Of a stretch of DNA of 64,000 nt, positions 43,970 through 52,524 are shown one piece after another. Where the stretch lies: assembly GCF_029319185.1 (NCBI RefSeq), contig NZ_CP119754.1, positions 4,650,001 through 4,714,000 of the forward strand. Reading direction: 5' to 3'. The DNA comes from Superficieibacter sp. HKU1 (GTDB lineage Bacteria > Pseudomonadota > Gammaproteobacteria > Enterobacterales > Enterobacteriaceae). The position numbers and the translations under genes were made by a program. The notes under the pieces were generated by a model. It was not told the DNA's origin and made no database searches. It saw only the letters and a list, made by a program, of their open reading frames with translations. Positions within the stretch are counted from its first letter, which is position 1. Every line of letters starts with the position of its first letter.

Positions 43970-44455
43970 ATGAAATACGATACTTCCGAACTTTGTGACA
44001 TCTACCAGGAAGATGTCAACGTCGTGGAACCGCTCTTCTCCAACTTTGGGGGTCGCCCGTCGTTTGGTGGTCAAATCACCACGGTGAAATGTTTCGAGGA
44101 TAACGGGTTGCTGTACGATCTGCTCGAACAGAATGGTCGTGGCCGGGTACTGCTGGTCGACGGCGGTGGTTCTGTGCGTCGCGCGTTAATCGATGCGGAT
44201 CTTGCCCGTACCGCTGCGCAAAATGAATGGGAAGGCATTGTGGTGTACGGTTCGGTACGTCAGGTCGACGATCTCGAAGAACTGGACATCGGCATTCAGG
44301 CTATCGCCGCCATTCCGGCAGGTGCGACGGGTGAAGGCATTGGCGAAAGCGACGTGCGCGTCAATTTTGGCGGCGTCACCTTCTTCTCCGGCGACCATCT
44401 TTACGCCGACAATACCGGTATTATCCTGTCGGAAGACGCGCTGGATATCGAGTAG
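43970..44455 (+). CDS. rraA: RraA, inhibitor of RNase E
   Basis: Ring-shaped trimeric protein that binds the C-terminal region of RNase E and slows mRNA decay. It has 161 residues, as in E. coli (MKYDTSELCDIYQEDVNVVE); the former MenG annotation is obsolete. The fold's LLVDGGGSVRRALIDADLAR is conserved. In E. coli zapB and glpFKX follow; here only a hairpin, a REP pair and convergent pfkA follow. Confidence 0.97.
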   Translation: MKYDTSELCDIYQEDVNVVEPLFSNFGGRPSFGGQITTVKCFEDNGLLYDLLEQNGRGRVLLVDGGGSVRRALIDADLARTAAQNEWEGIVVYGSVRQVDDLEELDIGIQAIAAIPAGATGEGIGESDVRVNFGGVTFFSGDHLYADNTGIILSEDALDIE

Positions 44456-44472
44456 TTCTCCTGCCAAAGAAA

Positions 44473-44494
44473 AAGGGAAGGTTTCCCTTCCCTT
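44473..44494 (+). terminator. Probable terminator of rraA
   Basis: The perfect 9-bp stem AAGGGAAGG / CCTTCCCTT, preceded by an A run, lies 18 bp after the rraA stop. The following sequence is only moderately T-rich. Confidence 0.7.
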
Positions 44495-44526
44495 CTGACT
44501 TCTCTCTACGTAGCGCGGTGGAACCC

Positions 44527-44627
44527 TTGCCTGGCGGCGCTTCGCTTGCACAGGCCTACGGGAAATACATAACCTGCTGATATAGCAAGCATGGTAGGCC
44601 GGGTAAGGCGCAGCCGCCACCCGGCAT
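44527..44627. repeat. REP pair (BIME) between rraA and pfkA
   Basis: Inverted REP units, TTGCCTGGCGGCGCTTCGCT continuing to CAGGCCTAC (44527-44559) and GTAGGCCGGGTAAGGCGCAG continuing to CCCGGCA (44595-44627). The pair sits at the point where the zapB-to-sbp gene block of E. coli is missing. Confidence 0.85.
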
Positions 44628-44636
44628 TCAACCCAC

Positions 44637-45599
44637 TTAGTACAGCTTCTTCGCCGTATCCAGCCAGTCGCCTTTGAACGGGCGCTTCATGTTCTCAATA
44701 GCGTCGATAATGTCATGGTGAACCAGTTTTTCGTTCTGGATACCAACACAACGTCCGCCGTGGCCCTGAAGCAGCAGGTCGATAGCATACGCGCCCATGC
44801 GGGACGCCAGGATACGGTCATAAGGTACCGGAGAACCGCCGCGCTGAATGTGGCCCAGAACGGTCGCACGGGTTTCACGGTGGGTTTCTTTCTCAATGTA
44901 ATCCGCCAGCTCGTGGATATCACACATATGCTCGGTGATGGCGACGATAGCGTGTTTTTTACCTTTCGCGATGCCCGCTTTAATTTCGGCGACCAGGTCA
45001 TCGCGGCTGAATTCCACTTCCGGCACCATCACAAACTCACAGCCACCGGCGATGGCAGCAGCCAGCGTCAGGTCGCCGCAATAACGGCCCATCACTTCAA
45101 CGATGGAAATACGCTGGTGAGAAGAGGAGGTATCGCGCAGGCGGTCAATCGCCTCAACAACGGTGCCCAGCGCGGTAAAGTAACCGATAGTGTAGTCGGT
45201 GCCTTTGATGTCATTGTCGATGGTACCCGGCAGGCCGATGCACGGAAAGCCCATTTCAGTCAGGCGTTTTGCCCCCATGTACGAACCGTCACCGCCGATA
45301 ACCACCAGCGCATCAATGCCACGCTTTTTCATGTTCTCGATAGCCACAGCACGGATGTGTTCTTCACGAAATTCCGGGAAACGCGCGGAGCCCAGGAAAG
45401 TACCGCCGCGGTTGATCATGTCGGAAACGCTATAGCGGTCGAGCTGGATCATACGATCTTCGTATAGCCCCAGATAACCATCATAAACGCCCATGACTTC
45501 CAGACCTTCCGTTAATGCTGCACGGACCACGCCACGAATCGCAGCGTTCATGCCCGGCGCATCGCCGCCACTTGTCAACACACCGATTTTCTTAATCAT
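44637..45599 (-). CDS. pfkA: PfkA, ATP-dependent 6-phosphofructokinase I
   Basis: Main glycolytic phosphofructokinase. It has 320 residues. ATP-site motifs are TSGGDAPGMNAAIRG (9-23) and IGGDGSYMGAKRL near 101. The catalytic Asp is in GTIDNDIKGTDYTIG near 127, and fructose-6-phosphate contacts are in VEVMGRYCGDLTLAA near 158-172. It converges on rraA. Downstream neighbours expected from E. coli (sbp, cdh, tpiA) are not present. Confidence 0.98.
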   Translation of the reverse strand: MIKKIGVLTSGGDAPGMNAAIRGVVRAALTEGLEVMGVYDGYLGLYEDRMIQLDRYSVSDMINRGGTFLGSARFPEFREEHIRAVAIENMKKRGIDALVVIGGDGSYMGAKRLTEMGFPCIGLPGTIDNDIKGTDYTIGYFTALGTVVEAIDRLRDTSSSHQRISIVEVMGRYCGDLTLAAAIAGGCEFVMVPEVEFSRDDLVAEIKAGIAKGKKHAIVAITEHMCDIHELADYIEKETHRETRATVLGHIQRGGSPVPYDRILASRMGAYAIDLLLQGHGGRCVGIQNEKLVHHDIIDAIENMKRPFKGDWLDTAKKLY

Positions 45600-45793
45600 G
45601 ACTACCTCTGAACTTAGAATGCAAAATGAAATCTGATGCCGGAAACGAACTTAGGCTCACCCGAAGTACGTAACGAATACTGCCGATAGTATATCAATCC
45701 TCTGTTGCTGAATTGATTCAGGTCAGACCAAACGGCGCTAATTTATACAAAAAATGCCGATCCAGCCCACACTTTTACAAGAAAGAAAAAAGC

Positions 45794-46687
45794 TCAAAGC
45801 CGTTGTTCTTCCTGCGGTACTACCGAACAAGGATCCTGGTGAATGATGACGTCCGATCCCGGAAAACGAAGTAAAAGCGCCTGCTCAATCTGTTCGGCCA
45901 CAAGATGCGCCTCAAACAGCGGCAGATTGTCGTCCATTTCTAAATGAATCTGAATAAAGCGGGTCGGCCCTGACTGCCGCGTTCGTAGGTCATGCGCGCC
46001 ACGTACGCCTGGCCAGGCGGTGACGGTCTCAATAATTTCCTGTCGCTCTGCATCAGGAAGTGCGCGATCCAGCAGAGCCTGTACGGCTTCATACCCCATA
46101 CGTAACGCGCTATACAGGATATAAACCCCAATCCCCAGCGCAAACAGCGCGTCCGCCCGGTGCCAGCCATACCATGACAGACCGAGGGCGATGAGAATGG
46201 TTCCGTTCATCATAACATCAGACTGATAATGAAGCATATCGGCACGCACTGCCTGACTGTGGGTTTTTCGCACCACCCAGCGCTGAAAAGTGACTAAAAT
46301 CAGCGTGCTAATCAGCGCGATAATGGTCACTACCACCCCCACACCGGGCGCATTCATTGGTTCCGGACTTGCCAGATGCTGAATGCCGGTGAGGAAAAGA
46401 AACAGCGCGGAGCCGGAAATAAACATACTTTGTGCCAGTGCCGCCAGAGATTCGGCCTTGCCGTGACCAAACGTGTGTTCATCGTCGGCTGGCTGCAACG
46501 AGTAGCGGACCACCCACAGATTAGTGAGCGACGCTGCGATATCGACCAGTGAATCCACCAGGGCAGCCAGAATGCTGACCGAGCCGGTATGCCACCATGC
46601 GAAAATTTTGATAATTAACAAACAGGATGCCATTACCGTGGCGGCAACGGCTGCGCGGCTGACCAGTTGGCCGTAAGAATGGTTCAT
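45794..46687 (-). CDS. fieF: FieF (YiiP), Fe2+/Zn2+ efflux antiporter
   Basis: Cation diffusion facilitator exporting divalent metals against protons. It has 297 residues and six membrane segments. The transport site is Asp45 and Asp49 in ALVDSLVDIAAS with the HYQSDVMMNG His/Asp pair near 153-157. A cytoplasmic C-terminal domain begins near 210 with histidines in VRGAHDLRTRQSGPTRFIQI. It is separated from pfkA by about 190 bp and from the TM2 gene by its terminator. Confidence 0.97.
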   Translation of the reverse strand: MNHSYGQLVSRAAVAATVMASCLLIIKIFAWWHTGSVSILAALVDSLVDIAASLTNLWVVRYSLQPADDEHTFGHGKAESLAALAQSMFISGSALFLFLTGIQHLASPEPMNAPGVGVVVTIIALISTLILVTFQRWVVRKTHSQAVRADMLHYQSDVMMNGTILIALGLSWYGWHRADALFALGIGVYILYSALRMGYEAVQALLDRALPDAERQEIIETVTAWPGVRGAHDLRTRQSGPTRFIQIHLEMDDNLPLFEAHLVAEQIEQALLLRFPGSDVIIHQDPCSVVPQEEQRL

Positions 46688-46739
46688 AGATTCTCCTGCT
46701 TAACCCTCGGGTAGTATAACGCACGTCGAGGCCAGGAAG

Positions 46740-46763
46740 AAAAAGGCGGTAAACCGCCTTTAC
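46740..46763 (-). terminator. Rho-independent terminator after the TM2 gene
   Basis: The hairpin AAAGGCGG-TAAA-CCGCCTTT (46742-46761) is followed by T on the minus strand. It lies just after the stop of the small gene at 46774-47070. Confidence 0.85.
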
Positions 46764-46773
46764 GGAGAATGAA

Positions 46774-47070
46774 TTAAGGATACTTGCGGGCGAATTCGTC
46801 GTCAGACATACAGATCAATATGATAAGTTCGACAAAAGCTACAATACTCGGGATAAGCGTCCAGAAGAACAGCAGGTACACAATCCCCAGGCCTACTTTG
46901 CCCAGATAGAATTTATGCCCACCGAAAGCGCCCAAAAAGAATGCCAATAAAATCGCCGTGGTACGATTTTTTGAACTCTTAGCGACCTGAGATGCGCCAC
47001 AGTGTGGACACGCATTAGCCGTTTCATGTATTTCTTTTCCACAGCCCCGACAAAAAACCATACCAGCCAT
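46774..47070 (-). CDS. Small zinc-ribbon / TM2-domain membrane protein
   Basis: A 98-residue protein with an N-terminal zinc ribbon (FCRGCGKEIHETANACPHCG, two CXXC pairs). A short basic linker follows, then a TM2 domain: two membrane helices around the signature FFLGAFGGHKFYLGKVGLGI and LLFFWTLIPSIVAFVELIIL. The C-terminus is MSDDEFARKYP. The start chosen is ATG 47070 with ribosome site AAAGGGA; TTG 47073 directly before it is possible. TM2 proteins are widespread and of unknown function. From memory, this gene is not between fieF and cpxP in E. coli K-12. Metal binding by the ribbon would fit the neighbouring metal exporter, but that is inference. Confidence 0.85.
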   Translation of the reverse strand: MAGMVFCRGCGKEIHETANACPHCGASQVAKSSKNRTTAILLAFFLGAFGGHKFYLGKVGLGIVYLLFFWTLIPSIVAFVELIILICMSDDEFARKYP

Positions 47071-47189
47071 CAATAAATCCCTTTAACATATATTAAATAA
47101 TTATAACTCATTGATTTAACTTATTATTTTGACTTATTTTCACCATGCTATGCAACGTTCATTTTACGTTTTCGCGTAAATAACAGGCA

Positions 47190-47246
47190 AAAAAAACCCC
47201 CTCATCATGAGGGGGAAGACAGGGATGGTGTCTATGGCAAGGAAAA
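47190..47246 (-). ncRNA. cpxQ: CpxQ, small RNA from the cpxP 3' UTR
   Basis: On the minus strand the cpxP 3' UTR reads TTTTCCTTGCCATAGACACC and ends in the terminator hairpin CCCCCTCATCATGAGGGGG with eight T. The first block matches the conserved 5' seed of Salmonella and E. coli CpxQ. CpxQ is released from cpxP mRNA by RNase E and, with Hfq, represses inner-membrane protein mRNAs during envelope stress. The processing site here is inferred from that match. Confidence 0.88.
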
Positions 47247-47267
47247 ACAGGGTATGTCACTGGGATG

Positions 47268-47759
47268 CTACTTACTGCTACTAAACTGCTTTAACGGAGG
47301 ACTTTGCTGAAGTTGCGCAATCTCGCGCATCTGCGCCATCCGTTGTTGATGCTTTTCATTTAAAACCGCTTGCTGCTCTGGCGTTAACAGAAGGAACATC
47401 TGGTTGCGCACGCGGGCCATTTCGACCTGCCGGGCTACCTGCTCCTGCGCCATTTTCTCTGCCTGAGCGCGCACAGCGTTTTCATCAAAATTTTCTGCGG
47501 TAATAAGGCGGTGCATTGCCTCAATTTCGCTAACATTAACAGGCGGCTGCTCGTGCCTTGCCTGTTGCATCAGATCGCGCATTTGTTGGCGCTGACGCTC
47601 GGTTAGACTTATGCCGTCAAACATGTGACTCTGCTGGCTGTTACGCTGCGTAAGTCCTTCGGTCTGGTGCCAGTTATCGCCTGCGATGGCTTCACCTGCC
47701 TGGCTGAACGCACTAAATGCCAGCGTAGAGGCCATGACGGCAGCGGTAACTTTGCGCAT
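47268..47759 (-). CDS. cpxP: CpxP, periplasmic inhibitor/adaptor of the Cpx system
   Basis: Periplasmic chaperone-like protein that damps CpxA and delivers misfolded pilins to DegP. ATG 47759 gives 163 residues with a signal peptide (MRKVTAAVMASTLAFSAFSQ, cleavage near AGEA). Both LTXXQ-family motifs are present: ISLTERQRQQM and LLTPEQQAVL. The C-terminal tail (QQSPPLKQFSSSK) is shorter than in E. coli. It is divergent from cpxR with a CpxR box between them; its 3' UTR encodes CpxQ. Confidence 0.95.
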   Translation of the reverse strand: MRKVTAAVMASTLAFSAFSQAGEAIAGDNWHQTEGLTQRNSQQSHMFDGISLTERQRQQMRDLMQQARHEQPPVNVSEIEAMHRLITAENFDENAVRAQAEKMAQEQVARQVEMARVRNQMFLLLTPEQQAVLNEKHQQRMAQMREIAQLQQSPPLKQFSSSK

Positions 47760-47838
47760 CACTTGCTCCCACAAACTTTGTTTCGCGATTCCACGAGAGA
47801 CAGTCTACGATTCAGGCTGAAAACTAGCGTCAGGCGGT

Positions 47839-47853
47839 GTAAAACAACGTAAA
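47839..47853. promoter_or_regulatory. CpxR binding box between cpxP and cpxR
   Basis: A perfect tandem GTAAA-ACAAC-GTAAA matches the CpxR-P consensus GTAAA-N5-GTAAA. It is 80 bp upstream of cpxP and 56 bp upstream of cpxR, so it could drive both. Confidence 0.9.
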
Positions 47854-47908
47854 GTCATGGATTAGCGCGCTTCGATGACGTAATTTCTGCCTCGGAGGTA
47901 TTTAAAAA

Positions 47909-48607
47909 ATGAATAAAATCCTGTTGGTTGATGATGATCGGGAGCTCACGTCATTACTTAAAGAGCTGCTCGACATGGAAGGTTTTAACGTTTTAGTGGC
48001 TCACGACGGTGAACAGGCGCTGACGTTGATTGATGACAGCATAGACCTGCTTTTACTGGACGTGATGATGCCGAAGAAAAACGGTATCGACACGCTTAAA
48101 GAACTACGCCAGACACACCAGACGCCCGTCATTATGTTAACCGCGCGCGGTAGCGAGCTGGATCGCGTGCTTGGCCTTGAACTGGGCGCGGATGACTATC
48201 TGCCCAAACCGTTTAACGATCGTGAACTGGTCGCGCGTATCCGCGCTATCCTGCGCCGTTCGCACTGGAGCGAGCAGCAGCAAAATAGCGATAACGGTTC
48301 GCCGACGGTTGAAGTCGATGGCCTGAGCCTGAATCCGGGGCGTCAGGAAGCCAGCTTTGACGGTGAAACGCTGGAGCTGACCGGCACCGAGTTTACCCTG
48401 CTCTATCTGCTGGCCCAGCATTTAGGCCAGGTGGTCTCCCGCGAGCATTTGAGTCAGGAAGTGCTCGGTAAACGCCTGACGCCGTTCGATCGCGCTATCG
48501 ATATGCACATCTCCAACCTGCGGCGTAAGCTGCCGGAGCGGAAAGACGGGCATCCGTGGTTTAAAACGCTGCGCGGCCGTGGGTATCTGATGGTCTCCGC
48601 TTCATGA
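47909..48607 (+). CDS. cpxR: CpxR, envelope-stress response regulator
   Basis: OmpR-type response regulator. It has 232 residues. The receiver domain carries the acidic pocket VDDDRE and phospho-acceptor Asp51 (LLLLDVMMPKKN), plus Thr and Lys in MLTARGS and LPKPFNDRE. The winged-helix domain spans 135-230 (DMHISNLRRKLPERK). The ribosome site GGAGGTAT precedes the ATG. Its stop overlaps cpxA by 4 bp (ATGA at 48604-48607). Confidence 0.98.
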   Translation: MNKILLVDDDRELTSLLKELLDMEGFNVLVAHDGEQALTLIDDSIDLLLLDVMMPKKNGIDTLKELRQTHQTPVIMLTARGSELDRVLGLELGADDYLPKPFNDRELVARIRAILRRSHWSEQQQNSDNGSPTVEVDGLSLNPGRQEASFDGETLELTGTEFTLLYLLAQHLGQVVSREHLSQEVLGKRLTPFDRAIDMHISNLRRKLPERKDGHPWFKTLRGRGYLMVSAS

Positions 48608-49977
48608 TTGGAAGCCTGACCGCCCGCATCTTTGCTATTTTCTGGCTCACGCTGGCGCTGGTATTGATGCTGGTACTGATGTTACCCAAGCTGGATTCGC
48701 GCCAGATGACCGAGCTGCTGGAGAGCGAACAGCGTCAGGGTGTGATGATTGAGCAGCATGTTGAAGCTGAACTGGCCAACGATCCGCCCAATGATTTGAT
48801 GTGGTGGCGTCGGCTGTTTCGTGCGATAGACAAATGGGCCCCGCCGGGGCAGCGTCTGGTCCTTGTGACCAGCGAAGGCCGGGTGATTGGTGCTGAACGC
48901 AATGAAATGCAGATCATCCGCAACTTTATTGGTCAGTCGGATGATGCCGATCAGCCGCAGAAGAAAAAGTATGGCCGGGTCGAACTGGTCGGGCCGTTCT
49001 CCATTCGTGACGGCGAAGATAATTACCAGCTGTACCTGATCCGCCCCGCCAGCAGTTCGCAGTCCGATTTTATCAACCTGCTGTTTGACCGTCCGCTGCT
49101 GCTGTTAATTGTCACGATGCTGGTCAGCGCACCGCTGTTACTGTGGCTGGCATGGAGTCTGGCAAGACCTGCGCGTAAGCTGAAAAATGCGGCGGATGAA
49201 GTCGCGCAGGGCAATTTGCGCCAGCATCCGGAACTGGAAGCCGGGCCGCAGGAGTTTCAGGCAGCCGGGGCCAGTTTTAACCAGATGGTGACCGCGCTGG
49301 AACGTATGATGACGACCCAGCAGCGCCTGCTGTCGGATATCTCCCACGAGCTGCGCACGCCTCTTACGCGTCTTCAGCTTGGCACCGCCCTGCTGCGTCG
49401 CCGTAGCGGAGAGAGTAAAGAACTGGAGCGTATTGAGACCGAAGCGCACCGGCTGGACAGCATGATCAACGATCTGCTGGTCATGTCGCGCAACCAGCAA
49501 AAAAATGCGCTGGTCAGCCAGACGATGAAAGCCAACCAGTTGTGGGGCGAGGTACTGGATAACGCGGCCTTTGAAGCCGAGCAAATGGGTAAATCCTTTA
49601 CTATCGAATACCCGCCGGGTCCGTGGCCGTTATACGGTAACCCGAGCGCGCTGGAAAGCGCGCTGGAGAATATTGTGCGTAATGCCCTGCGCTACTCGCA
49701 TACCACCATTTCCGTCGGTTTTGCGGTAGATAAAGACGGTATCACCATCACCGTTGATGATGATGGCCCAGGCGTCAGTCCGGAAGACCGGGAGCAGATT
49801 TTCCGTCCGTTCTATCGTACCGATGAAGCACGCGACCGTGAATCAGGCGGCACCGGGCTGGGACTGGCAATTGTTGAAACCGCCATCCAGCAGCATCGCG
49901 GCTGGGTTAAAGCGGAAGACAGCCCGCTCGGCGGTTTGCGTCTGATGATTTGGCTGCCGCTGTATAAGCGGGCGTGA
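48604..49977 (+). CDS. cpxA: CpxA, envelope-stress sensor histidine kinase
   Basis: Inner-membrane sensor kinase and phosphatase for CpxR. It has 457 residues. Membrane segments at about 7-28 and 164-185 flank a periplasmic sensor domain, and a HAMP domain spans about 186-238. The phospho-acceptor is His248 in LLSDISHELRTPLTRLQLGT. The ATP-binding boxes are NIVRNALRYS (N), DDDGPGVSPED (G1), FRPFYRTDEARD (F) and GGTGLGLAIV (G2). Translationally coupled to cpxR. Confidence 0.98.
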   Translation: MIGSLTARIFAIFWLTLALVLMLVLMLPKLDSRQMTELLESEQRQGVMIEQHVEAELANDPPNDLMWWRRLFRAIDKWAPPGQRLVLVTSEGRVIGAERNEMQIIRNFIGQSDDADQPQKKKYGRVELVGPFSIRDGEDNYQLYLIRPASSSQSDFINLLFDRPLLLLIVTMLVSAPLLLWLAWSLARPARKLKNAADEVAQGNLRQHPELEAGPQEFQAAGASFNQMVTALERMMTTQQRLLSDISHELRTPLTRLQLGTALLRRRSGESKELERIETEAHRLDSMINDLLVMSRNQQKNALVSQTMKANQLWGEVLDNAAFEAEQMGKSFTIEYPPGPWPLYGNPSALESALENIVRNALRYSHTTISVGFAVDKDGITITVDDDGPGVSPEDREQIFRPFYRTDEARDRESGGTGLGLAIVETAIQQHRGWVKAEDSPLGGLRLMIWLPLYKRA

Positions 49978-50003
49978 CGGCGATATGGCCTGAAAAAAGG
50001 CCA

Positions 50004-50942
50004 TTACGCTTTGCTACGTTTCGCCTGCTCCCGCAGCCAGCCAACAAACGCCTCGATTTTTGGCCACTGCCTTCCGGGTAGCGTGGTGATGTAATAATGC
50101 TGGTGGCATTTCAGCGCCATATCGCCAAAAGGCGCGATAAGCTCCCCGCTGTCGAGGCGTTTTTGCACCAGCCGCTTACGCCCCATCGCCACACCGATGT
50201 GGTTCATTGCGGCAATCACCGCTAAATCAGAACGATCGAAACCAATACCTGATGATGTCGGCAGGTTTACCGCAAAATGCTGTGCCCAACTGTGCCACTC
50301 ATCGGTGCCCGAATCGTTACTCCACGCCTGTCGGTCATGGAGTAAGGTGCAGTGTTCTAAATTGAGCAGTAAACCCGCTAAGTCAAAGCGGCGGGCATAC
50401 TCGGGACTGCATACCGGCAGAATCTCTTCGTCCATCAGAAAGTGGTGCGTCAGCTGCGCCGACGGCGCATCGTCAAAATAGATGGCTAAATCGATCCCGG
50501 CACGTTGCAGATTGACATTATCGTTACCGGTCAGCATGGTGAGCGAAATGGAGGGATAACGACGCGTGAAATCGCCCAATGCCGGTACCAGCCAGCATTG
50601 AGCAATAGAGGGCCGCGAGTAGACCGTCAGCGTGCCGGACAACTCCTGATTTTTAATATCAAGGATTTCCTGATTCAAGGTATCCAGCGACGATTTCAGC
50701 GCCCAGAATACCCGCTTGCCTTCATGGGTAAGTTCCACTTTACGATGGGAGCGAACAAACAGCTGGATGCCCAGCTCCTCTTCAAGCTGATTGATGCGAT
50801 GACTAATGGCACTGGGACTTAATGACAGCTCATCAGCCGCCAGCGCAAAGGACTGGTGTCTGGCCGCCACCTCAAATGTATAGAGTTTTGATAACTGCCA
50901 GCCGTTAAGCAGGCGATTTCTGACATCGCGAAGGGGATCCAT
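50004..50942 (-). CDS. dsdC: DsdC, LysR-type activator of D-serine catabolism
   Basis: LysR regulator that activates dsdXA with D-serine. ATG 50942 (MDPLRDVRNRLLNGWQLSKL) gives 312 residues, close to E. coli. The helix-turn-helix is HQSFALAADELSLSPSAISH near 30-49, followed by a ligand domain (SRPSIAQCWLVPALGDFTRR). It is divergent from dsdX across 227 bp. E. coli K-12 has dsdCXA elsewhere; here the locus lies between cpxA and yiiM. Confidence 0.95.
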   Translation of the reverse strand: MDPLRDVRNRLLNGWQLSKLYTFEVAARHQSFALAADELSLSPSAISHRINQLEEELGIQLFVRSHRKVELTHEGKRVFWALKSSLDTLNQEILDIKNQELSGTLTVYSRPSIAQCWLVPALGDFTRRYPSISLTMLTGNDNVNLQRAGIDLAIYFDDAPSAQLTHHFLMDEEILPVCSPEYARRFDLAGLLLNLEHCTLLHDRQAWSNDSGTDEWHSWAQHFAVNLPTSSGIGFDRSDLAVIAAMNHIGVAMGRKRLVQKRLDSGELIAPFGDMALKCHQHYYITTLPGRQWPKIEAFVGWLREQAKRSKA

Positions 50943-51169
50943 AATCACCTCTGTCACCCTGATACTTTATCCGAATTGTAAAAAAAGACGCGGTAAAAAT
51001 CAGCTTAAAGATGAACCAGAATGAACCACATCGCAAATTATCACCATTATTCGACGTAAATCACCTATTTGATTCAATCTGACGCATGTGAACGGAGATT
51101 TATATCGTTTGTCAGACTGGCCGGGACTTTGTCCAATAGGAGCAGGTTAATCACAGGGCAAGGTGAGAT

Positions 51170-52507
51170 ATGCACACTCAAATCTGGGTAGTGAGCACGC
51201 TGTTAATAAGCATCGTGTTAATCGTTCTGACCATCGTGAAGTTCAAATTCCACCCGTTTCTGGCACTACTGCTCGCCAGTTTCTTCGTGGGCGCGATGAT
51301 GGGCATGGGGCCGCTGGAGATGGTCAATGCGATTGAAAACGGGATCGGCGGAACGTTAGGTTTCCTCGCCGCCGTTATTGGTCTCGGAACTATTCTCGGC
51401 AAAATGATGGAAATTTCCGGCGCGGCGGAGCGCATTGGTCTGACACTTCAGCGCTGCCGCTGGCTTTCCGCCGATGTCATTATGGTGCTGGTGGGGCTGA
51501 TTTGCGGGATCACGCTGTTCGTTGAGGTCGGGGTGGTTCTGCTGATCCCGCTGGCGTTCTCCATCGCTAAAAAAACCAACACTTCGCTGCTGAAGCTGGC
51601 AATTCCGCTGTGTACCGCCCTGATGGCCGTGCACTGCGTGGTACCACCGCATCCGGCTGCGCTGTTCGTGGCGAATAAGCTGGGGGCGGATATCGGTTCC
51701 GTTATCGTTTACGGCGTGCTGGTTGGCCTGATGGCCTCGCTGATCGGCGGCCCACTGTTTCTGAAATGCCTCGGCAACCGTCTGCCGTTCAAACCGGTAC
51801 CGGCAGAGTTTGCCGCGCTGAAAGTGCGTGATGAACAGACGCTTCCATCGCTGAGCGCCGCATTGTTCACCGTCCTGCTCCCCATCACTCTGATGCTGGT
51901 GAAAACCGTCGCTGAATTGAATATGGCTAAAGACGGCGCGCTGTATACGCTGCTGGAGTTTATCGGCAACCCAATTACCGCGATGTTTATTGCCGTCTTC
52001 TTTGCTTATTACATTCTCGGCGTGCGCCAGCATATGGGTATGAGCATATTGTTGACTCATACTGAAAACGGCTTTGGCTCTATTGCTAACATTCTGCTGA
52101 TTATCGGCGCAGGAGGGGCATTCAATGCGATCCTGAAGAGCAGCGGACTGGCGGACACTCTGGCGGTGATCCTCTCTAATATGGATATGCACCCCATTCT
52201 GCTGGCCTGGCTGGTAGCGCTGATTTTGCACGCAGCGGTTGGTTCCGCAACGGTGGCGATGATGGGCGCAACGGCGATTGTCGCGCCAATGCTGCCGCTC
52301 TATCCCAACGTTAGCCCGGAGATCATCGCCATTGCCATCGGTTCTGGTGCCATTGGCTGCACTATCGTCACCGATTCTCTCTTCTGGCTGGTGAAGCAGT
52401 ATTGCGGGGCAACCCTTAATGAGACATTTAAATACTATACAACCGCAACATTGATTGCGTCGGTCGTTGCACTGGCCGCCACATTCCTGCTTTCCTTTAT
52501 TATCTAA
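51170..52507 (+). CDS. dsdX: DsdX, D-serine permease (GntP family)
   Basis: Inner-membrane proton symporter for D-serine. It has 445 residues and about twelve membrane segments. GntP-family features include GIGGTLGFLAAVIGLGTILG near 59-78, GITLFVEVGVVLLIPLAFSI near 115-134, PPHPAALFVANKLGADIG near 158, and ATVAMMGATAIVAPMLPLY near 360. The ATG has upstream GGGCAAGGTGAG. It is 17 bp upstream of dsdA. Confidence 0.96.
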   Translation: MHTQIWVVSTLLISIVLIVLTIVKFKFHPFLALLLASFFVGAMMGMGPLEMVNAIENGIGGTLGFLAAVIGLGTILGKMMEISGAAERIGLTLQRCRWLSADVIMVLVGLICGITLFVEVGVVLLIPLAFSIAKKTNTSLLKLAIPLCTALMAVHCVVPPHPAALFVANKLGADIGSVIVYGVLVGLMASLIGGPLFLKCLGNRLPFKPVPAEFAALKVRDEQTLPSLSAALFTVLLPITLMLVKTVAELNMAKDGALYTLLEFIGNPITAMFIAVFFAYYILGVRQHMGMSILLTHTENGFGSIANILLIIGAGGAFNAILKSSGLADTLAVILSNMDMHPILLAWLVALILHAAVGSATVAMMGATAIVAPMLPLYPNVSPEIIAIAIGSGAIGCTIVTDSLFWLVKQYCGATLNETFKYYTTATLIASVVALAATFLLSFII

Positions 52508-52524
52508 ACGCAAAGAGACGTCCT

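Noticed and set aside
51356..52513. 385-codon open frame antisense to dsdX
   Set aside because: Composition (many His, Gln, Arg, Asn) is typical of reverse reading of a membrane protein gene; dsdX is clearly real.
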